Origin: Candidatus Butyricicoccus avistercoris
Lineage (GTDB): Bacteria > Bacillota > Clostridia > Oscillospirales > Butyricicoccaceae
Length of the DNA stretch: 64,000 bases
Reading direction: 5' to 3'
Assembly (NCBI GenBank): GCA_019113005.1
Contig: DXIE01000049.1
Span: 32,621 to 96,620, forward strand
In this document: piece after piece, positions 54,211 to 63,376 of the stretch
Layout of the letters: the number at the start of each line of letters is the position of its first letter
How positions within the stretch are numbered: position 1 is the stretch's first letter
Position numbers and translations under genes: made by a program
The notes under the pieces: generated by a model
The model's database searches: none
What the model was told of the DNA's origin: nothing
The model's input: the letters and a program-made list of their open reading frames with translations, nothing else

Positions 54211-54676
54211 ACATTATAATTTCTTCTGAATAGAGCTTAGAAAAAGAATAACCTTTTTCATTTATATAATAATTTATTGCATCTTTAACAAGCTTTTCTG
54301 TCACATCGAAATGTTCTGCAAGCTCAAATATTGAAGTTATACCAGATAAAACTGCTCTATCGAGTTCATCAAATGGAATAAGTGTGTTTATCTGTGCTTT
54401 ATAGGCTTTGCTCTCGCACCAGCTTTTAAGCTCATCATTAGCACCAACTAAATATGTACTTCCAGTTACAAAATGACCCCATTCGTGACCTAAAGCCATA
54501 TTTTCATCTTTTACAGTTCGTATTTTATCTATATCAAGAAAAAATCCGTACTGCCCTGCAACACAAATTATCGCAGCATCTGCACCACACTCAAAATTAT
54601 ATCTTCCACTGAATAATAAAACATCATTTTCTGTTAACTTCTGATAAATTTCCACAGCTTTGCTCGTATAAATCAC
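54209..54676 (-). CDS. ImmA/IrrE-type metalloprotease
   Basis: The 155-residue protein has the zinc motif HEWGH at 64-68 in ALGHEWGHFVTGS, the ImmA signature. In ICEBs1 and related prophages ImmA cleaves the XRE immunity repressor to induce excision. Here it overlaps the XRE repressor gene by four bases, the usual pairing. The C-terminal part has helices of the metallopeptidase fold. Confidence 0.85.
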   Translation of the reverse strand: MIYTSKAVEIYQKLTENDVLLFSGRYNFECGADAAIICVAGQYGFFLDIDKIRTVKDENMALGHEWGHFVTGSTYLVGANDELKSWCESKAYKAQINTLIPFDELDRAVLSGITSIFELAEHFDVTEKLVKDAINYYINEKGYSFSKLYSEEIIM

Positions 54677-55014
54677 TCCCTACCGCTCGTTATATTAGCC
54701 TTTCTAAGCTTTTGTGCCATACTAAGCAGTATTTCCTTGTCACTATCGGTTAAATCTTTGCTTGCATTGTGCATAGCATAGGTAAAACTATCAAAATTTA
54801 CATTTGTTTCTGTTGTATTACCTAATAGATAGTCAACTGTAACACTGAAAAGTCCTGCAATTTTAGAAAGAGTATCGGCAGCCAAACTCTGTTTACGTCC
54901 CATTTTAAGGTCTGTAAGTGATGCTCTGCTAACACCCGCTTGTCTACACATTTCTGTAATTGTAATCTTCTTTGCCCTGCACAAGTCCTCAATATTATTA
55001 TAAAGCTTTGACAT
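54673..55014 (-). CDS. XRE-family repressor paired with the ImmA-like protease
   Basis: The 113-residue protein has a Cro/C1-type HTH at about 8-60 (ITITEMCRQAGVSRASLTDL, KMGRKQSL, then GLFSVTVDYLLG) and a short helical tail. It likely represses the divergent amidase unit and is degraded by the ImmA-like protein. ATG 55014 has GGGAGTG upstream. A reverse-strand promoter lies at 55167-55195. Confidence 0.9.
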   Translation of the reverse strand: MSKLYNNIEDLCRAKKITITEMCRQAGVSRASLTDLKMGRKQSLAADTLSKIAGLFSVTVDYLLGNTTETNVNFDSFTYAMHNASKDLTDSDKEILLSMAQKLRKANITSGRE

Positions 55015-55036
55015 AATTACACTCACTCCCTGAATT

Positions 55037-55220
55037 TTACGCAATCGCATTAAATAAAGGATTGACAAACATGCTAAAGCATAATATAATCTACTCGTAA
55101 GATGCGAAAGCGTAATCTATTCATTTCCATTTGATATTAATTATTTTGTTTATATTTTAATTTTTATTATATTACATACTAAAGTATACGTCAAGACGAA
55201 AAATGTCATTTTCGCATCTT
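55037..55220. promoter_or_regulatory. Regulatory region with face-to-face promoters and operator repeats
   Basis: The forward promoter TTGACA (55062-55067), 17 bp, TATAAT (55085-55090) points to the amidase. The reverse promoter TTGACG (55190-55195), 17 bp, TATAAT (55167-55172) points to the repressor, so transcripts overlap by about 60 bases. AAGATGCGAAA (55099-55109) and its inverse TTTCGCATCTT (55210-55220) flank the region; TTACGC (55037-55042) and GCGTAA (55110-55115) form another pair. Confidence 0.65.
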
Positions 55221-55250
55221 AACTTTTTTCATATTTAGAGGTGATATACA

Positions 55251-55442
55251 ATTTATAATTTAAATGAGCCTAATTTAACGCCGAAAGAAGTCAAAAATCA
55301 GCAAATTATAAATGATTATGCTAAAATGCTTGATGAACTTGTTGAAATAAAAGCTCTTTGCGATGATTTAGAAATTTTTCACGATATCATAAAAAATGCC
55401 TATGAAGATTGTGTTTTAACTTGCAGTAACTTTTCTACATAG
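55251..55442 (+). CDS. 63-residue ORF with an apparent ATT start codon
   Basis: An open frame preceded by AGAGGTGA with normal spacing has no ATG, GTG or TTG; the first in-frame codon is ATT at 55251 after a TGA stop. It encodes a helical, acidic product (YNLNEPNLTPKEVKN at the start; YAKMLDELVEIKALCDDLE later). Its family is unknown. It could use the rare ATT start, like infC, or be a broken gene with a mutated ATG. It lies 27 bp before the amidase gene and downstream of the forward promoter. Confidence 0.45.
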   Translation: MYNLNEPNLTPKEVKNQQIINDYAKMLDELVEIKALCDDLEIFHDIIKNAYEDCVLTCSNFST

Positions 55443-55469
55443 TATAGATACGAAAGGAGGTATTCTTTT

Positions 55470-56156
55470 ATGTATCCAATTAAATTATGCAACAAAGCAA
55501 ACTACGGTTCAAAACGTAAAACAGATATAAAATATATTGTCATTCATTACACCAGCAATAAAGGCGATACTGCACTTAATAACGTCACCTATTTTGCAAG
55601 AGAAACACTTAAAAACCCTGCATCTGCACATTATTTTGTAGATGAAAATGAAATTTGGGTTTCTGTGCCTGATGACTTTGTAGCTTACCATTGTGGTGGT
55701 AAAACTTATAAACACAAAACCTGCCGAAACTCCAACAGCTTAGGTATTGAAATATGCATGAATGATAAAAACGGTAATATTCGCTATGATAGCATTAAAA
55801 AAGCTGCTATTCTCACAAGAATTTTAATGAAAAAATATAATATTCCTATATCCAATGTGCTTAGACACCATGATATAACAGGCAAAAACTGCCCTGCTCC
55901 AATGGTGGAAAATCCTAAGCTTTGGCAAGACTTTTTAAATTCGCTTACTGCAAAACCGCAAACTGAGGAGATTGATGACGATATGAAAATTTACACCAAA
56001 ATTGATGAAATGCCTGATTGGGCTAAAGCATCTGTAAAAAAAGCCATTGATAAAAAGATTATATCAACAGACAAAGATGGTGCTATATCGGTTTTTGAAC
56101 CAAATCTTCAATCTTTAGTATGGATGGATAGAGCTGGTCTTTTCGATAAAAAATAA
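55470..56156 (+). CDS. Phage-type N-acetylmuramoyl-L-alanine amidase (endolysin)
   Basis: The 228-residue protein has an Amidase_2 (PGRP-like) domain at residues about 5-150. The zinc ligands and neighbours are in YIVIHYTSN, VAYHCGGKT and LRHHDITGKNCPAP, and the catalytic core GIEICMNDK is present. The C-terminal 60 residues form a small helical domain (WAKASVKKAIDKKI) that may bind the wall. There is no signal peptide, as expected for an endolysin. An AAAGGAGG site precedes the ATG. It is under the XRE/ImmA-linked promoter. Confidence 0.9.
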   Translation: MYPIKLCNKANYGSKRKTDIKYIVIHYTSNKGDTALNNVTYFARETLKNPASAHYFVDENEIWVSVPDDFVAYHCGGKTYKHKTCRNSNSLGIEICMNDKNGNIRYDSIKKAAILTRILMKKYNIPISNVLRHHDITGKNCPAPMVENPKLWQDFLNSLTAKPQTEEIDDDMKIYTKIDEMPDWAKASVKKAIDKKIISTDKDGAISVFEPNLQSLVWMDRAGLFDKK

Positions 56157-56160
56157 AAAA

Positions 56161-56232
56161 ATGCGTGTTATAGCATAAAACCATAACACGCATAATGACG
56201 ATTATAACTATTTTTAGTTATAATCGTTTTTT
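56161..56232. terminator. Two tandem hairpins between the amidase and phosphatase-GNAT genes
   Basis: ATGCGTGTTAT pairs with ATAACACGCAT (56161-56192). Then ACGATTATAACTA pairs with TAGTTATAATCGT (56199-56227), followed by a T run. Confidence 0.8.
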
Positions 56233-57422
56233 TATGTCTGAATTTCAAACCACTGGCTTTCCTCTGAGATAGTCGGAACTTTTATGCTTTTACGCATTAG
56301 AAAATGTTTTCCACATTCATTCTCTGTTATTCCAACCTGCTCAAAGCCAAATTTTTTATAAAAAGCAATCGCCCTTTGATTGTTTTCACCTGCATTTGCA
56401 AATATAAAATCTTTGCCAAGTGAGCGATAAACTGACATAGATTGTCCTATAAGCTGCTGGGCTATGCCATGACCTCTGTACTCTTTATCTATACAGTAAC
56501 AGCCAACCATACCCGCATTTTGCTCATTCACTGCATCTAAAAACACAAGTGCTACTGGTTTATTATCAAGCATTGCAAAACTAACCGCACGAGAACAAAC
56601 TTCACTTGCTTTTCTAGCTTTTAAAAGTTTTTCATTTTCATCTATCTTTTGAGTAGTTCCATATGCACAGTTATATTGCTCTCTTATAAAGCCTAATAAA
56701 AGCTCATTGTCATTTTTATCATCTGGGTTATAAGGTCTAAACCATACTTGAACGGTTGTAGGCATACCCTTATTATCTTTCCAACCAATAGCGGCAAAAG
56801 TTGAAAGTTCCTCTGGCAGATGTGACGCATCATTCCAATATTCGGCTTTAACCTCGCCATCTTCAAAAATAAGCTTTGCAACACAAGTGTTATCGCCCCA
56901 GCCTATTTCACCAACTTGCTCTGGTTCTAGTTTTAACACTCTGCAAAGTATACTTCTTATTGCAGAGCCATGTGAAACAACTGCAACCTGACCGCCCTCA
57001 TGCTGTTTTGCTATTTTATGAAGGTCTGTAAGCACTCTGTCACCCGCTTCGGTCACTGTCTCACCGTTTGGAATTTTGCAATCCCATGGACGGCTACGCC
57101 AAAGCTCAAATTCATTTGGAAATCTAACTCCAAGCTCTGCCCAAGGGTAATCCTCCCAATCTCCCATATCTATTTCATGCAAATTTTTACGCAAAGTAAC
57201 TTTCATGCCCTTTTTTTCAGCAATAGCCTTTGCTGTATGTCTTGCACGATAAAGATGAGAAGCATAAACCACATCAAGCTTTACATTTTCAAAGCGTTTT
57301 GCAAGATAAGGTAGCTGAACCCATGCTTTTTCGGTCAAAAGTGCATCGTATATACCATGACATCTGCGGTATACATTGCCCTCTGCCTCTGCATGACGTA
57401 TTAAATATATGATTGTACTCAT
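56232..57422 (-). CDS. Histidine phosphatase fused to a GNAT acetyltransferase
   Basis: This 396-residue protein is a two-domain fusion. Residues about 3-205 are a phosphoglycerate-mutase/histidine phosphatase (LIRHAEAEGN holds the catalytic RH, and VSHGSAIR near 148 the second His). Residues about 225-385 are a GNAT domain with the acetyl-CoA site YRGHGIAQQLIG near 318 and a C-terminal F-Y-x-x-F-G-F motif. The substrates are unknown. The start overlaps the stop of pyrD by four bases, so it is co-translated with the pyrimidine genes, which is an uncommon neighbour. Confidence 0.8.
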   Translation of the reverse strand: MSTIIYLIRHAEAEGNVYRRCHGIYDALLTEKAWVQLPYLAKRFENVKLDVVYASHLYRARHTAKAIAEKKGMKVTLRKNLHEIDMGDWEDYPWAELGVRFPNEFELWRSRPWDCKIPNGETVTEAGDRVLTDLHKIAKQHEGGQVAVVSHGSAIRSILCRVLKLEPEQVGEIGWGDNTCVAKLIFEDGEVKAEYWNDASHLPEELSTFAAIGWKDNKGMPTTVQVWFRPYNPDDKNDNELLLGFIREQYNCAYGTTQKIDENEKLLKARKASEVCSRAVSFAMLDNKPVALVFLDAVNEQNAGMVGCYCIDKEYRGHGIAQQLIGQSMSVYRSLGKDFIFANAGENNQRAIAFYKKFGFEQVGITENECGKHFLMRKSIKVPTISEESQWFEIQT

Positions 57423-58324
57423 ACCTTAACTGCACCTGTAAGCTCTGTTACCTTTTCAATACCATACTTTTTCATATAGTCCTTAAGCTCATCAAGAGCC
57501 TTTACTGGTGCCATAGGGTCAGCAAACATAACTGTACCCATAGCAACCGCATCTGCTCCTGCAAGCATCATTTCAACTATATCACGACCATTTCTAATGC
57601 CGCCCATACCGATAATAGGCACATCAACAGCCTTACGAACCTGATATACCATACGCACAGCAACTGGGAACACTGCTGGGCCAGACATACCACCCATAAT
57701 ATTGGATAGAATAGGCTTTCTTGAGTCTATATCGATACGCATACCTAAAAGAGTATTGATTAAGCTAAGTGCATCAGCACCAGAGGCAACTGCTGCACGA
57801 GCAATCTCTGCAATATCGGTAACATTTGGAGATAATTTAACTATCAATGGTTTTTTAGCATACTTTTTAGCTGCTGAAACAACCTCCTCAACCATATCTA
57901 CCTGTGTGCCGAATGCCATACCGCCACATTTTACATTAGGGCATGAAATGTTCATTTCGATTAAATCAACATCAGCATCAGAGATTTTTTCAATCATACC
58001 GCAGTATTCTTCTACTGTATTGCCGGAAACATTTGCGATAATCTTAGTGTCATATTGACGTAAAAATGGGATTTGCTCCTCGATAAACTTATCAATACCA
58101 GGGTTTTGCAGACCTACACAGTTTAAAATACCCATTGGAGTTTCTGCAATTCTAGGTGCAGGATTACCCAGACGCTCGGTAGGAGTAAGTCCTTTTACAC
58201 CTATACCACCAAGCATAGATAAATCAAAAAACTGACCATATTCATGACCAAAACCAAAAGTACCAGAGGCAGTTGTTATAGGGTTTTTAAGTTCTACCCC
58301 ACAAATATTTACACTTAAATCCAT
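57419..58324 (-). CDS. pyrD: Dihydroorotate dehydrogenase, class 1B catalytic subunit
   Basis: The 301-residue TIM-barrel enzyme has TTASGTFGFGHE near 18-29, LIEMNISCPNVK near 120 with the base cysteine, NTLLGMRID near 185 and GMGGIRNGRD near 235. It oxidises dihydroorotate to orotate with FMN, working as a complex with PyrK. It overlaps both neighbours by a few bases or less, so pyrK-pyrD-phosphatase/GNAT form one tightly coupled operon. Confidence 0.94.
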   Translation of the reverse strand: MDLSVNICGVELKNPITTASGTFGFGHEYGQFFDLSMLGGIGVKGLTPTERLGNPAPRIAETPMGILNCVGLQNPGIDKFIEEQIPFLRQYDTKIIANVSGNTVEEYCGMIEKISDADVDLIEMNISCPNVKCGGMAFGTQVDMVEEVVSAAKKYAKKPLIVKLSPNVTDIAEIARAAVASGADALSLINTLLGMRIDIDSRKPILSNIMGGMSGPAVFPVAVRMVYQVRKAVDVPIIGMGGIRNGRDIVEMMLAGADAVAMGTVMFADPMAPVKALDELKDYMKKYGIEKVTELTGAVKV

Positions 58325-59094
58325 TACCAGACAACCTCCTTAGCATCAAATACAGGGCCATCTTTACATACATGACCATAACGCACACCCTGTTCACCAT
58401 CACGCAGTTTAAGCTCACATGCACACACAAGACATGCACCAATTCCGCAGCCCATACGTTCTTCCATAGATACCTGACATGGAATACCTGCTTTTTCAGC
58501 AATTTCAGCAATAGCTTTGAGCATTGGCTTAGGGCCACAAGCACACACGCCAGTATATTCAGAGATATGCTTTTCAAGCTCAGCGGTTACAAAGCCATGA
58601 GTGCCAAAAGAGCCATCATCAGTGCAGATATGAGTAGTTCCTACCTTTTCAAAATCCTTGGTTAAAATAACTGCATCTTTATTTCTAAAACCTAAAATAG
58701 CACTTGGAGTAGCACCATTTGCTTTAGCATTTTTCATGGTATAAAGCATTGGAGGAACACCAATACCGCCACCAATCATCACTGGACGCTCACCAAGAGC
58801 ATCAGTATTAAATCCATGACCAAGTGAACCAAGCACATCTAATTTATGCTTTGGACTTCTTTTTGATAGCCACTCTGTGCCTTCACCTTTTACCTGAAAT
58901 ACAATTTTAAGCATTTCGCCCTCTACATCACAAATAGAGATAGGTCTACGAAGTAAATTACCCTCTCCACAGGTGATATGAACAAACTGTCCGCATTTCG
59001 CTTCAGCTGCAATTTGTGGAGCATGAATGGTTAGTGCGAATAACCCACTGCCGTAATCCTGTCTATCTGTAACTGTACAAATTTCTTGTTTCAT
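58324..59094 (-). CDS. pyrK: Dihydroorotate dehydrogenase electron-transfer subunit
   Basis: The 256-residue protein has an FAD domain (LLRRPISICDVEG near 48), an NAD-binding domain (MIGGGIGVPPMLYTM near 106) and the 2Fe-2S motif CGIGACLVCACEL near 213-225. It passes electrons from PyrD to NAD+. It leads the operon; no attenuator or PyrR site is seen in the short upstream region. Confidence 0.93.
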   Translation of the reverse strand: MKQEICTVTDRQDYGSGLFALTIHAPQIAAEAKCGQFVHITCGEGNLLRRPISICDVEGEMLKIVFQVKGEGTEWLSKRSPKHKLDVLGSLGHGFNTDALGERPVMIGGGIGVPPMLYTMKNAKANGATPSAILGFRNKDAVILTKDFEKVGTTHICTDDGSFGTHGFVTAELEKHISEYTGVCACGPKPMLKAIAEIAEKAGIPCQVSMEERMGCGIGACLVCACELKLRDGEQGVRYGHVCKDGPVFDAKEVVW

Positions 59095-59164
59095 TATTAA
59101 AATCCCTCCCTAAAAAAATTTTTTAGCACTTTCAATATAACATAAAAATGTCTGCTAAACAACA

Positions 59165-59200
59165 TAAAAAAACGCTGTCTGCCATAAAACAAACAGCGTA
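59165..59200 (-). terminator. Terminator after the KtrA-like gene
   Basis: On the reverse strand ACGCTGT and ACAGCGT pair with TTTTTT behind. Confidence 0.75.
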
Positions 59201-59207
59201 TTTTCTA

Positions 59208-59855
59208 TTAAACTCGTAAAAACTTTTCAAGGTCTTTATTACCACCCATTACAAGAATGGTTTCATCATCTCTGAACACATGGTCAGGCCCTGGAAGTGG
59301 TTCTACCCTACCCTCATATTTAACTGCCAAAATATTTATCTTGTGCATTTGCCTAACTCTAAGGTCTACAATGGTCTTACCAATCCAACTTTTTGGCACT
59401 TTTGTTTCATATATAGAATAATCTCTTGTGATTTGTATATAATCAAAGATATTATCTGCACTAAATCTAACTGCCGCCCATGATGCCATTTGCTTTTCTG
59501 GATATACAACATTGTCTGCACCATTTCTAAGCAAAAATTTTGCATGAACATCACGATTAGCACGAGCTACTACTAATTTTGCACCATAATCCTTTAATAG
59601 TGAGGTAGTTTCAAGCGAGCTTTGAAATTTATCACCTATTGCTACTATACATACATCGAAATTACGAACGCCAAGTGATGCAATAAATTGCTCATTTGTA
59701 CTATCACCAATCTGTGCATTTGTCACATAAGGAAGTACCTCATTTACACGGTTTTCATCTATATCAATAGCTAAAACTTCGTGATGTAATTCATTTAGCT
59801 TCATTGCACAGTGTTTACCAAATCTGCCAAGTCCGATTAGTAAAATGGATTTCAT
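59208..59855 (-). CDS. TrkA/KtrA-family potassium transport regulator
   Basis: The 215-residue protein has an RCK_N nucleotide-binding domain (ILLIGLGRFGKHCAMKLNEL at the start) and an RCK_C domain from about 140. It is the cytosolic, nucleotide-binding gate of K+ uptake systems of KtrAB type. The membrane partner KtrB is not adjacent. It lies 21 bp after glyQS and reads the same way. Confidence 0.87.
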   Translation of the reverse strand: MKSILLIGLGRFGKHCAMKLNELHHEVLAIDIDENRVNEVLPYVTNAQIGDSTNEQFIASLGVRNFDVCIVAIGDKFQSSLETTSLLKDYGAKLVVARANRDVHAKFLLRNGADNVVYPEKQMASWAAVRFSADNIFDYIQITRDYSIYETKVPKSWIGKTIVDLRVRQMHKINILAVKYEGRVEPLPGPDHVFRDDETILVMGGNKDLEKFLRV

Positions 59856-59876
59856 ATCCTTATTTCCTCCATAAAA

Positions 59877-61268
59877 TTAGAACTCAACCTTCTTAGATAG
59901 ATAACTTACAAGCTCGGTTACTGGAATACGTTCCTGCTCCATTGTGTCACGGTCACGAACGGTTACGCAGCCGTCCTGTTCGGTTTCAAAGTCAACAGTG
60001 ATACAGAATGGAGTACCGATTTCATCTTCACGACGATAACGCTTACCAATAGAGCCTGCCTCGTCAAAATCAACATTGAAATGCTTAGATAATGTTTCCC
60101 AAATTGGCTGTGCCTGCTCGGTCAGCTTTTTGGAAAGTGGCAGCACAGCAGCCTTAAATGGTGCAAGTGCTGGGTGCAGACGAAGTACAGTTCTGACATC
60201 GTCCTTACCGTTTTTATCTTGACCTACAACTTCTTCATCATAAGCATCGCAAAGGAATGCAAGTGCTACACGGTCAGCACCAAGAGATGGCTCAATTACA
60301 TATGGGATATACTTTTCATTTGCCTCTTGGTCAAAGTATTCCATAGATACGCCAGAAGTATTCTGATGCTGTTTAAGGTCGAAGTCTGTACGGTCAGCAA
60401 TGCCCCAAAGCTCGCCCCAACCAAATGGGAACAGGAATTCAATATCAGTAGTTGCATTAGAATAATGTGAAAGTTCTTCCTGCTCATGGTCTCTTAGACG
60501 CATATTTTCTTCTTTCATACCAAGAGATAATAGGAAGTTCTTACAATAATCCTTCCAATACTTAAACCATTCTAAGTCAGTTCCAGGTTTACAGAAGAAT
60601 TCAAGCTCCATCTGCTCAAATTCACGGATACGGAATGTAAAGTTACCAGGGGTAATTTCGTTACGGAAAGACTTACCAACCTGACCTACACCGAAAGGAA
60701 TTTTACGGCGAGTTGTACGCTGAATGTTTTGGAAGTTTACAAAGATACCCTGTGCTGTTTCTGGACGCAGGAAAATCTCATTTTTTGCGTTTTCAGTTAC
60801 ACCTTGGAATGTTTTAAACATAAGGTTAAACTGACGAATATCTGTAAAATTCTTACCTCCACAGTTTGGACAAGTAAGACCATGTTTTACAATATAGTTC
60901 ATCATTTGCTCATTAGACCAGCCAGCAGGATTTTCATTTGCTTGGTCTTCAATAAGTTGGTCTGCACGATGACGTGTTTTACAATCTTTACAGTCCATAA
61001 GTGGGTCAGAGAAACCACCGACATGACCAGATGCAACCCAAGTTGTAGGGTTCATAAGAATAGCAGAATCAAGTCCTACATTCCAAGGGCTTTCCTGTAC
61101 GAACTTTTTACGCCATGCAGCTTTTACATTGTTTTTAAACTCAACACCTAATGGACCATAATCCCAAGTGTTAGCTAGACCGCCATAAATTTCAGAGCCG
61201 CTGTAAACAAAGCCTCTACCCTTGCAAAGTGCAACAATTTTGTCCATGGTTTTTTCAGAATTTTTCAT
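59877..61268 (-). CDS. glyQS: Glycyl-tRNA synthetase (alpha2 dimeric type)
   Basis: The 463-residue class II synthetase has [20 protein letters not shown] near 19-38, a zinc-site pair CKDC near 92 and CPNCGG near 138, and the motif 2 region [19 protein letters not shown] near 203. It charges tRNA-Gly. This is the single-chain type and not the alpha2beta2 GlyQ/GlyS. The promoter is at 61325-61353. A T-box leader was looked for and not seen; only a GCGTATA/TATACGC hairpin lies before the start. Confidence 0.95.
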   Translation of the reverse strand: MKNSEKTMDKIVALCKGRGFVYSGSEIYGGLANTWDYGPLGVEFKNNVKAAWRKKFVQESPWNVGLDSAILMNPTTWVASGHVGGFSDPLMDCKDCKTRHRADQLIEDQANENPAGWSNEQMMNYIVKHGLTCPNCGGKNFTDIRQFNLMFKTFQGVTENAKNEIFLRPETAQGIFVNFQNIQRTTRRKIPFGVGQVGKSFRNEITPGNFTFRIREFEQMELEFFCKPGTDLEWFKYWKDYCKNFLLSLGMKEENMRLRDHEQEELSHYSNATTDIEFLFPFGWGELWGIADRTDFDLKQHQNTSGVSMEYFDQEANEKYIPYVIEPSLGADRVALAFLCDAYDEEVVGQDKNGKDDVRTVLRLHPALAPFKAAVLPLSKKLTEQAQPIWETLSKHFNVDFDEAGSIGKRYRREDEIGTPFCITVDFETEQDGCVTVRDRDTMEQERIPVTELVSYLSKKVEF

Positions 61269-61324
61269 TATTATAACTCCTTTTGGCGTATATGGCTTAT
61301 ACGCTAAGTTTATTTATGAATATA

Positions 61325-61353
61325 AGTTTAACTTTACACGGTAAAAATGTCAA
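61325..61353 (-). promoter_or_regulatory. Promoter for glyQS
   Basis: On the reverse strand TTGACA (61348-61353) and TAAACT (61325-61330) are 17 bp apart. Confidence 0.65.
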
Positions 61354-61370
61354 TATATAAAATTAGACAA

Positions 61371-61408
61371 TTAACCTTGTTGACAAACTAGGTTAAGTTA
61401 TATAAATT
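61371..61408 (+). promoter_or_regulatory. Promoter with inverted repeat for the pyrophosphatase gene
   Basis: TTGACA (61380-61385) and TAAATT (61403-61408) are 17 bp apart. TTAACCT (61371-61377) and AGGTTAA (61390-61396) form a perfect 7-bp inverted repeat around the -35, a candidate operator. Confidence 0.6.
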
Positions 61409-61442
61409 AAATTTATATCATCAAAAGGAGGGTTTTATTTTT

Positions 61443-63086
61443 ATGAAAGAGGTTTTTGTAATAGGGCATAAAAATCCAGATACAGACTCTATATGTTCTG
61501 CAATTTGTTATGCTCACTTAAAGCAGGTTTTAACTGGAAAACCACATACCCCATGTCGTGCAGGACAGATTAACCCCGAAACACAGTATGTTCTCCATCG
61601 TTTTAATGTCGAGCCACCAAGATTTTTAGATTCACTTTATCCAAGGCTTTCAAATGTACAATATCGTAAAATTAGTGGCATAAGTGCTGATATGTCACTT
61701 CATCGTGCATGGGATTACATGACAGAGCATAATATACCAACTATCCCAATCGTTAATGAGCAAAAATATTTAAAAGGAATGCTGACTTTCACTGATATAG
61801 CACGTTTTCATATGGAGGGACAGGACTCAACCGCACTTTCAAGGGCAAAAATCAAATATCAAAACATATGTGATGTTTTAAATGGTGTATTTTTAGCAGG
61901 AAATCCAAAACAATATTTTTCCGAGGGCAGAGTTATTGTTATTTCCGAAGATGAACAAGATTTAATACGTTCTCAGGACCTTGTTATTTTAACTAATGCA
62001 TCTTGTTTACAAATGTCAGCACTTAGAGCCTCATGTGTGATTATAAATATGGATACTGAGGTATCAGAGGAGATTTTAATGCTTACTGAACAGCTTGGTT
62101 GTGTAATCATTCGCACTATAATGGACGCTTATACTTGTGTTAGAATGTTAAACCAAGCAATACCAGTAAGTCATATTATGCTTACAAATGGAATTATAAC
62201 CTTTCAACATAGTGATTTTGTATCCGATGTAAAATCTATTGTATCTAAAAAACGTATACCATATTATCCCATTTTAGATGATGACGGCAAATATATCGGC
62301 ATGGTATCACAACGTAATTTGCTTGATTTAGACAAACAAGAGGTAATTTTAGTAGACCACAACGAAAAAGACCAATCGGTTGACGGTATAACCTCAGCAC
62401 AAATAACCGAAATTATAGACCATCACAGAATAGATACTATGGAAACAGGTGGGCCAATATATTTTAGAAATCAGCCTCTTGGCTGTACAGCTACAATAGT
62501 TACTCAGATGTATCAAGAAAATGGTATTGATATTCCTAAACAAATTGCAGGTTTATTATGTTCTGCTATAATCTCTGATACACTCATGTTTAGGTCACCA
62601 ACATGCACACCATGCGACCAACACACCGCAGAATGGCTTGCAAAAATCGCTGAAATTGATATTCGTTCACATGCTATTGAGATGTTTCGCTCTGGTCCTA
62701 AGCTTGACAATCGCTCAACTGATGAGATTTTCCACACTGATTATAAATATTATCAAGCTAAGGGCAGAAGAATTGCCATTTCTCAAGTTACAAGTGTTAG
62801 TAGTGATGAACTTACCACGCTTGAACCTAGAATGTTATCTTATATGCAAAGCTGTCTACCATCATCTGGTCTTGCAATGATGTTTGTAATGCTCACTGAT
62901 ATAATAGAAGAAAACACCAGATTATTATTTGTTGGTAAAAATTCGGATAAACTTGTTAAAACAGCTTTTGCGATAGATGAGATTGACTGTAACTGTGTAC
63001 ACCTACAAGGCGTAGTAAGCAGAAAGAAACAGATGGTTTTACCACTTATGAATGCACTTGAAGAGCTTGGAATGAGCGAAAATTGA
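61443..63086 (+). CDS. CBS-domain manganese-dependent inorganic pyrophosphatase
   Basis: The 547-residue family II pyrophosphatase has the DHH-type motifs IGHKNPDTDSICSA at the start, VDHNE near 310 and IDHHRID near 328, and the DHHA2 domain at the end. CBS regions (about 70-125 and 245-300) and a DRTGG-like region lie between. CBS-PPases hydrolyse pyrophosphate and are regulated by adenine nucleotides. The GGAGG site precedes ATG 61443. The glyQS gene diverges from it. Confidence 0.9.
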   Translation: MKEVFVIGHKNPDTDSICSAICYAHLKQVLTGKPHTPCRAGQINPETQYVLHRFNVEPPRFLDSLYPRLSNVQYRKISGISADMSLHRAWDYMTEHNIPTIPIVNEQKYLKGMLTFTDIARFHMEGQDSTALSRAKIKYQNICDVLNGVFLAGNPKQYFSEGRVIVISEDEQDLIRSQDLVILTNASCLQMSALRASCVIINMDTEVSEEILMLTEQLGCVIIRTIMDAYTCVRMLNQAIPVSHIMLTNGIITFQHSDFVSDVKSIVSKKRIPYYPILDDDGKYIGMVSQRNLLDLDKQEVILVDHNEKDQSVDGITSAQITEIIDHHRIDTMETGGPIYFRNQPLGCTATIVTQMYQENGIDIPKQIAGLLCSAIISDTLMFRSPTCTPCDQHTAEWLAKIAEIDIRSHAIEMFRSGPKLDNRSTDEIFHTDYKYYQAKGRRIAISQVTSVSSDELTTLEPRMLSYMQSCLPSSGLAMMFVMLTDIIEENTRLLFVGKNSDKLVKTAFAIDEIDCNCVHLQGVVSRKKQMVLPLMNALEELGMSEN

Positions 63087-63222
63087 TGTTTTTTGTCATC
63101 TTCTTTACACAAATTTTATATATGAATAGAATTTGAACCAAATTTGCCAGTTCTTTAAAATTGTTTCACAGTCCATTCATAATGTGTTCACAATTTCAGG
63201 AAAAAGCATGATATACTAATAC

Positions 63223-63376
63223 TCGTAAAGCACAAGAGATTCAATCAAATGCATTACGAATTAAAAATTTCGCAACATATCAATATGCCGCATTTTTAAG
63301 AAAATGCACCGAATAATATTTCCCCCTTTTTTGATTATTCGGCATGGCAGTGCAATAATTATTGACTTTCTTTACT
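63223..63376 (+). ncRNA. Candidate structured small RNA
   Basis: An extended -10 (TG-A-TATACT at 63212-63217) precedes a stretch that can fold into a branched structure. GTAAAG (63225-63230) pairs with CTTTAC (63370-63375) and TGCC (63286-63289) with GGCA (63346-63349). Inside are the hairpins GCATTTT/AAAATGC (63290-63307) and CCGAATAAT/ATTATTCGG (63309-63342). I do not recognise a known family, and no open frame is convincing. Confidence 0.4.

Noticed and set aside
61269..61380. T-box leader before glyQS
   Set aside because: The leader is short and lacks the conserved T-box sequence and specifier loop; only a small hairpin is seen.
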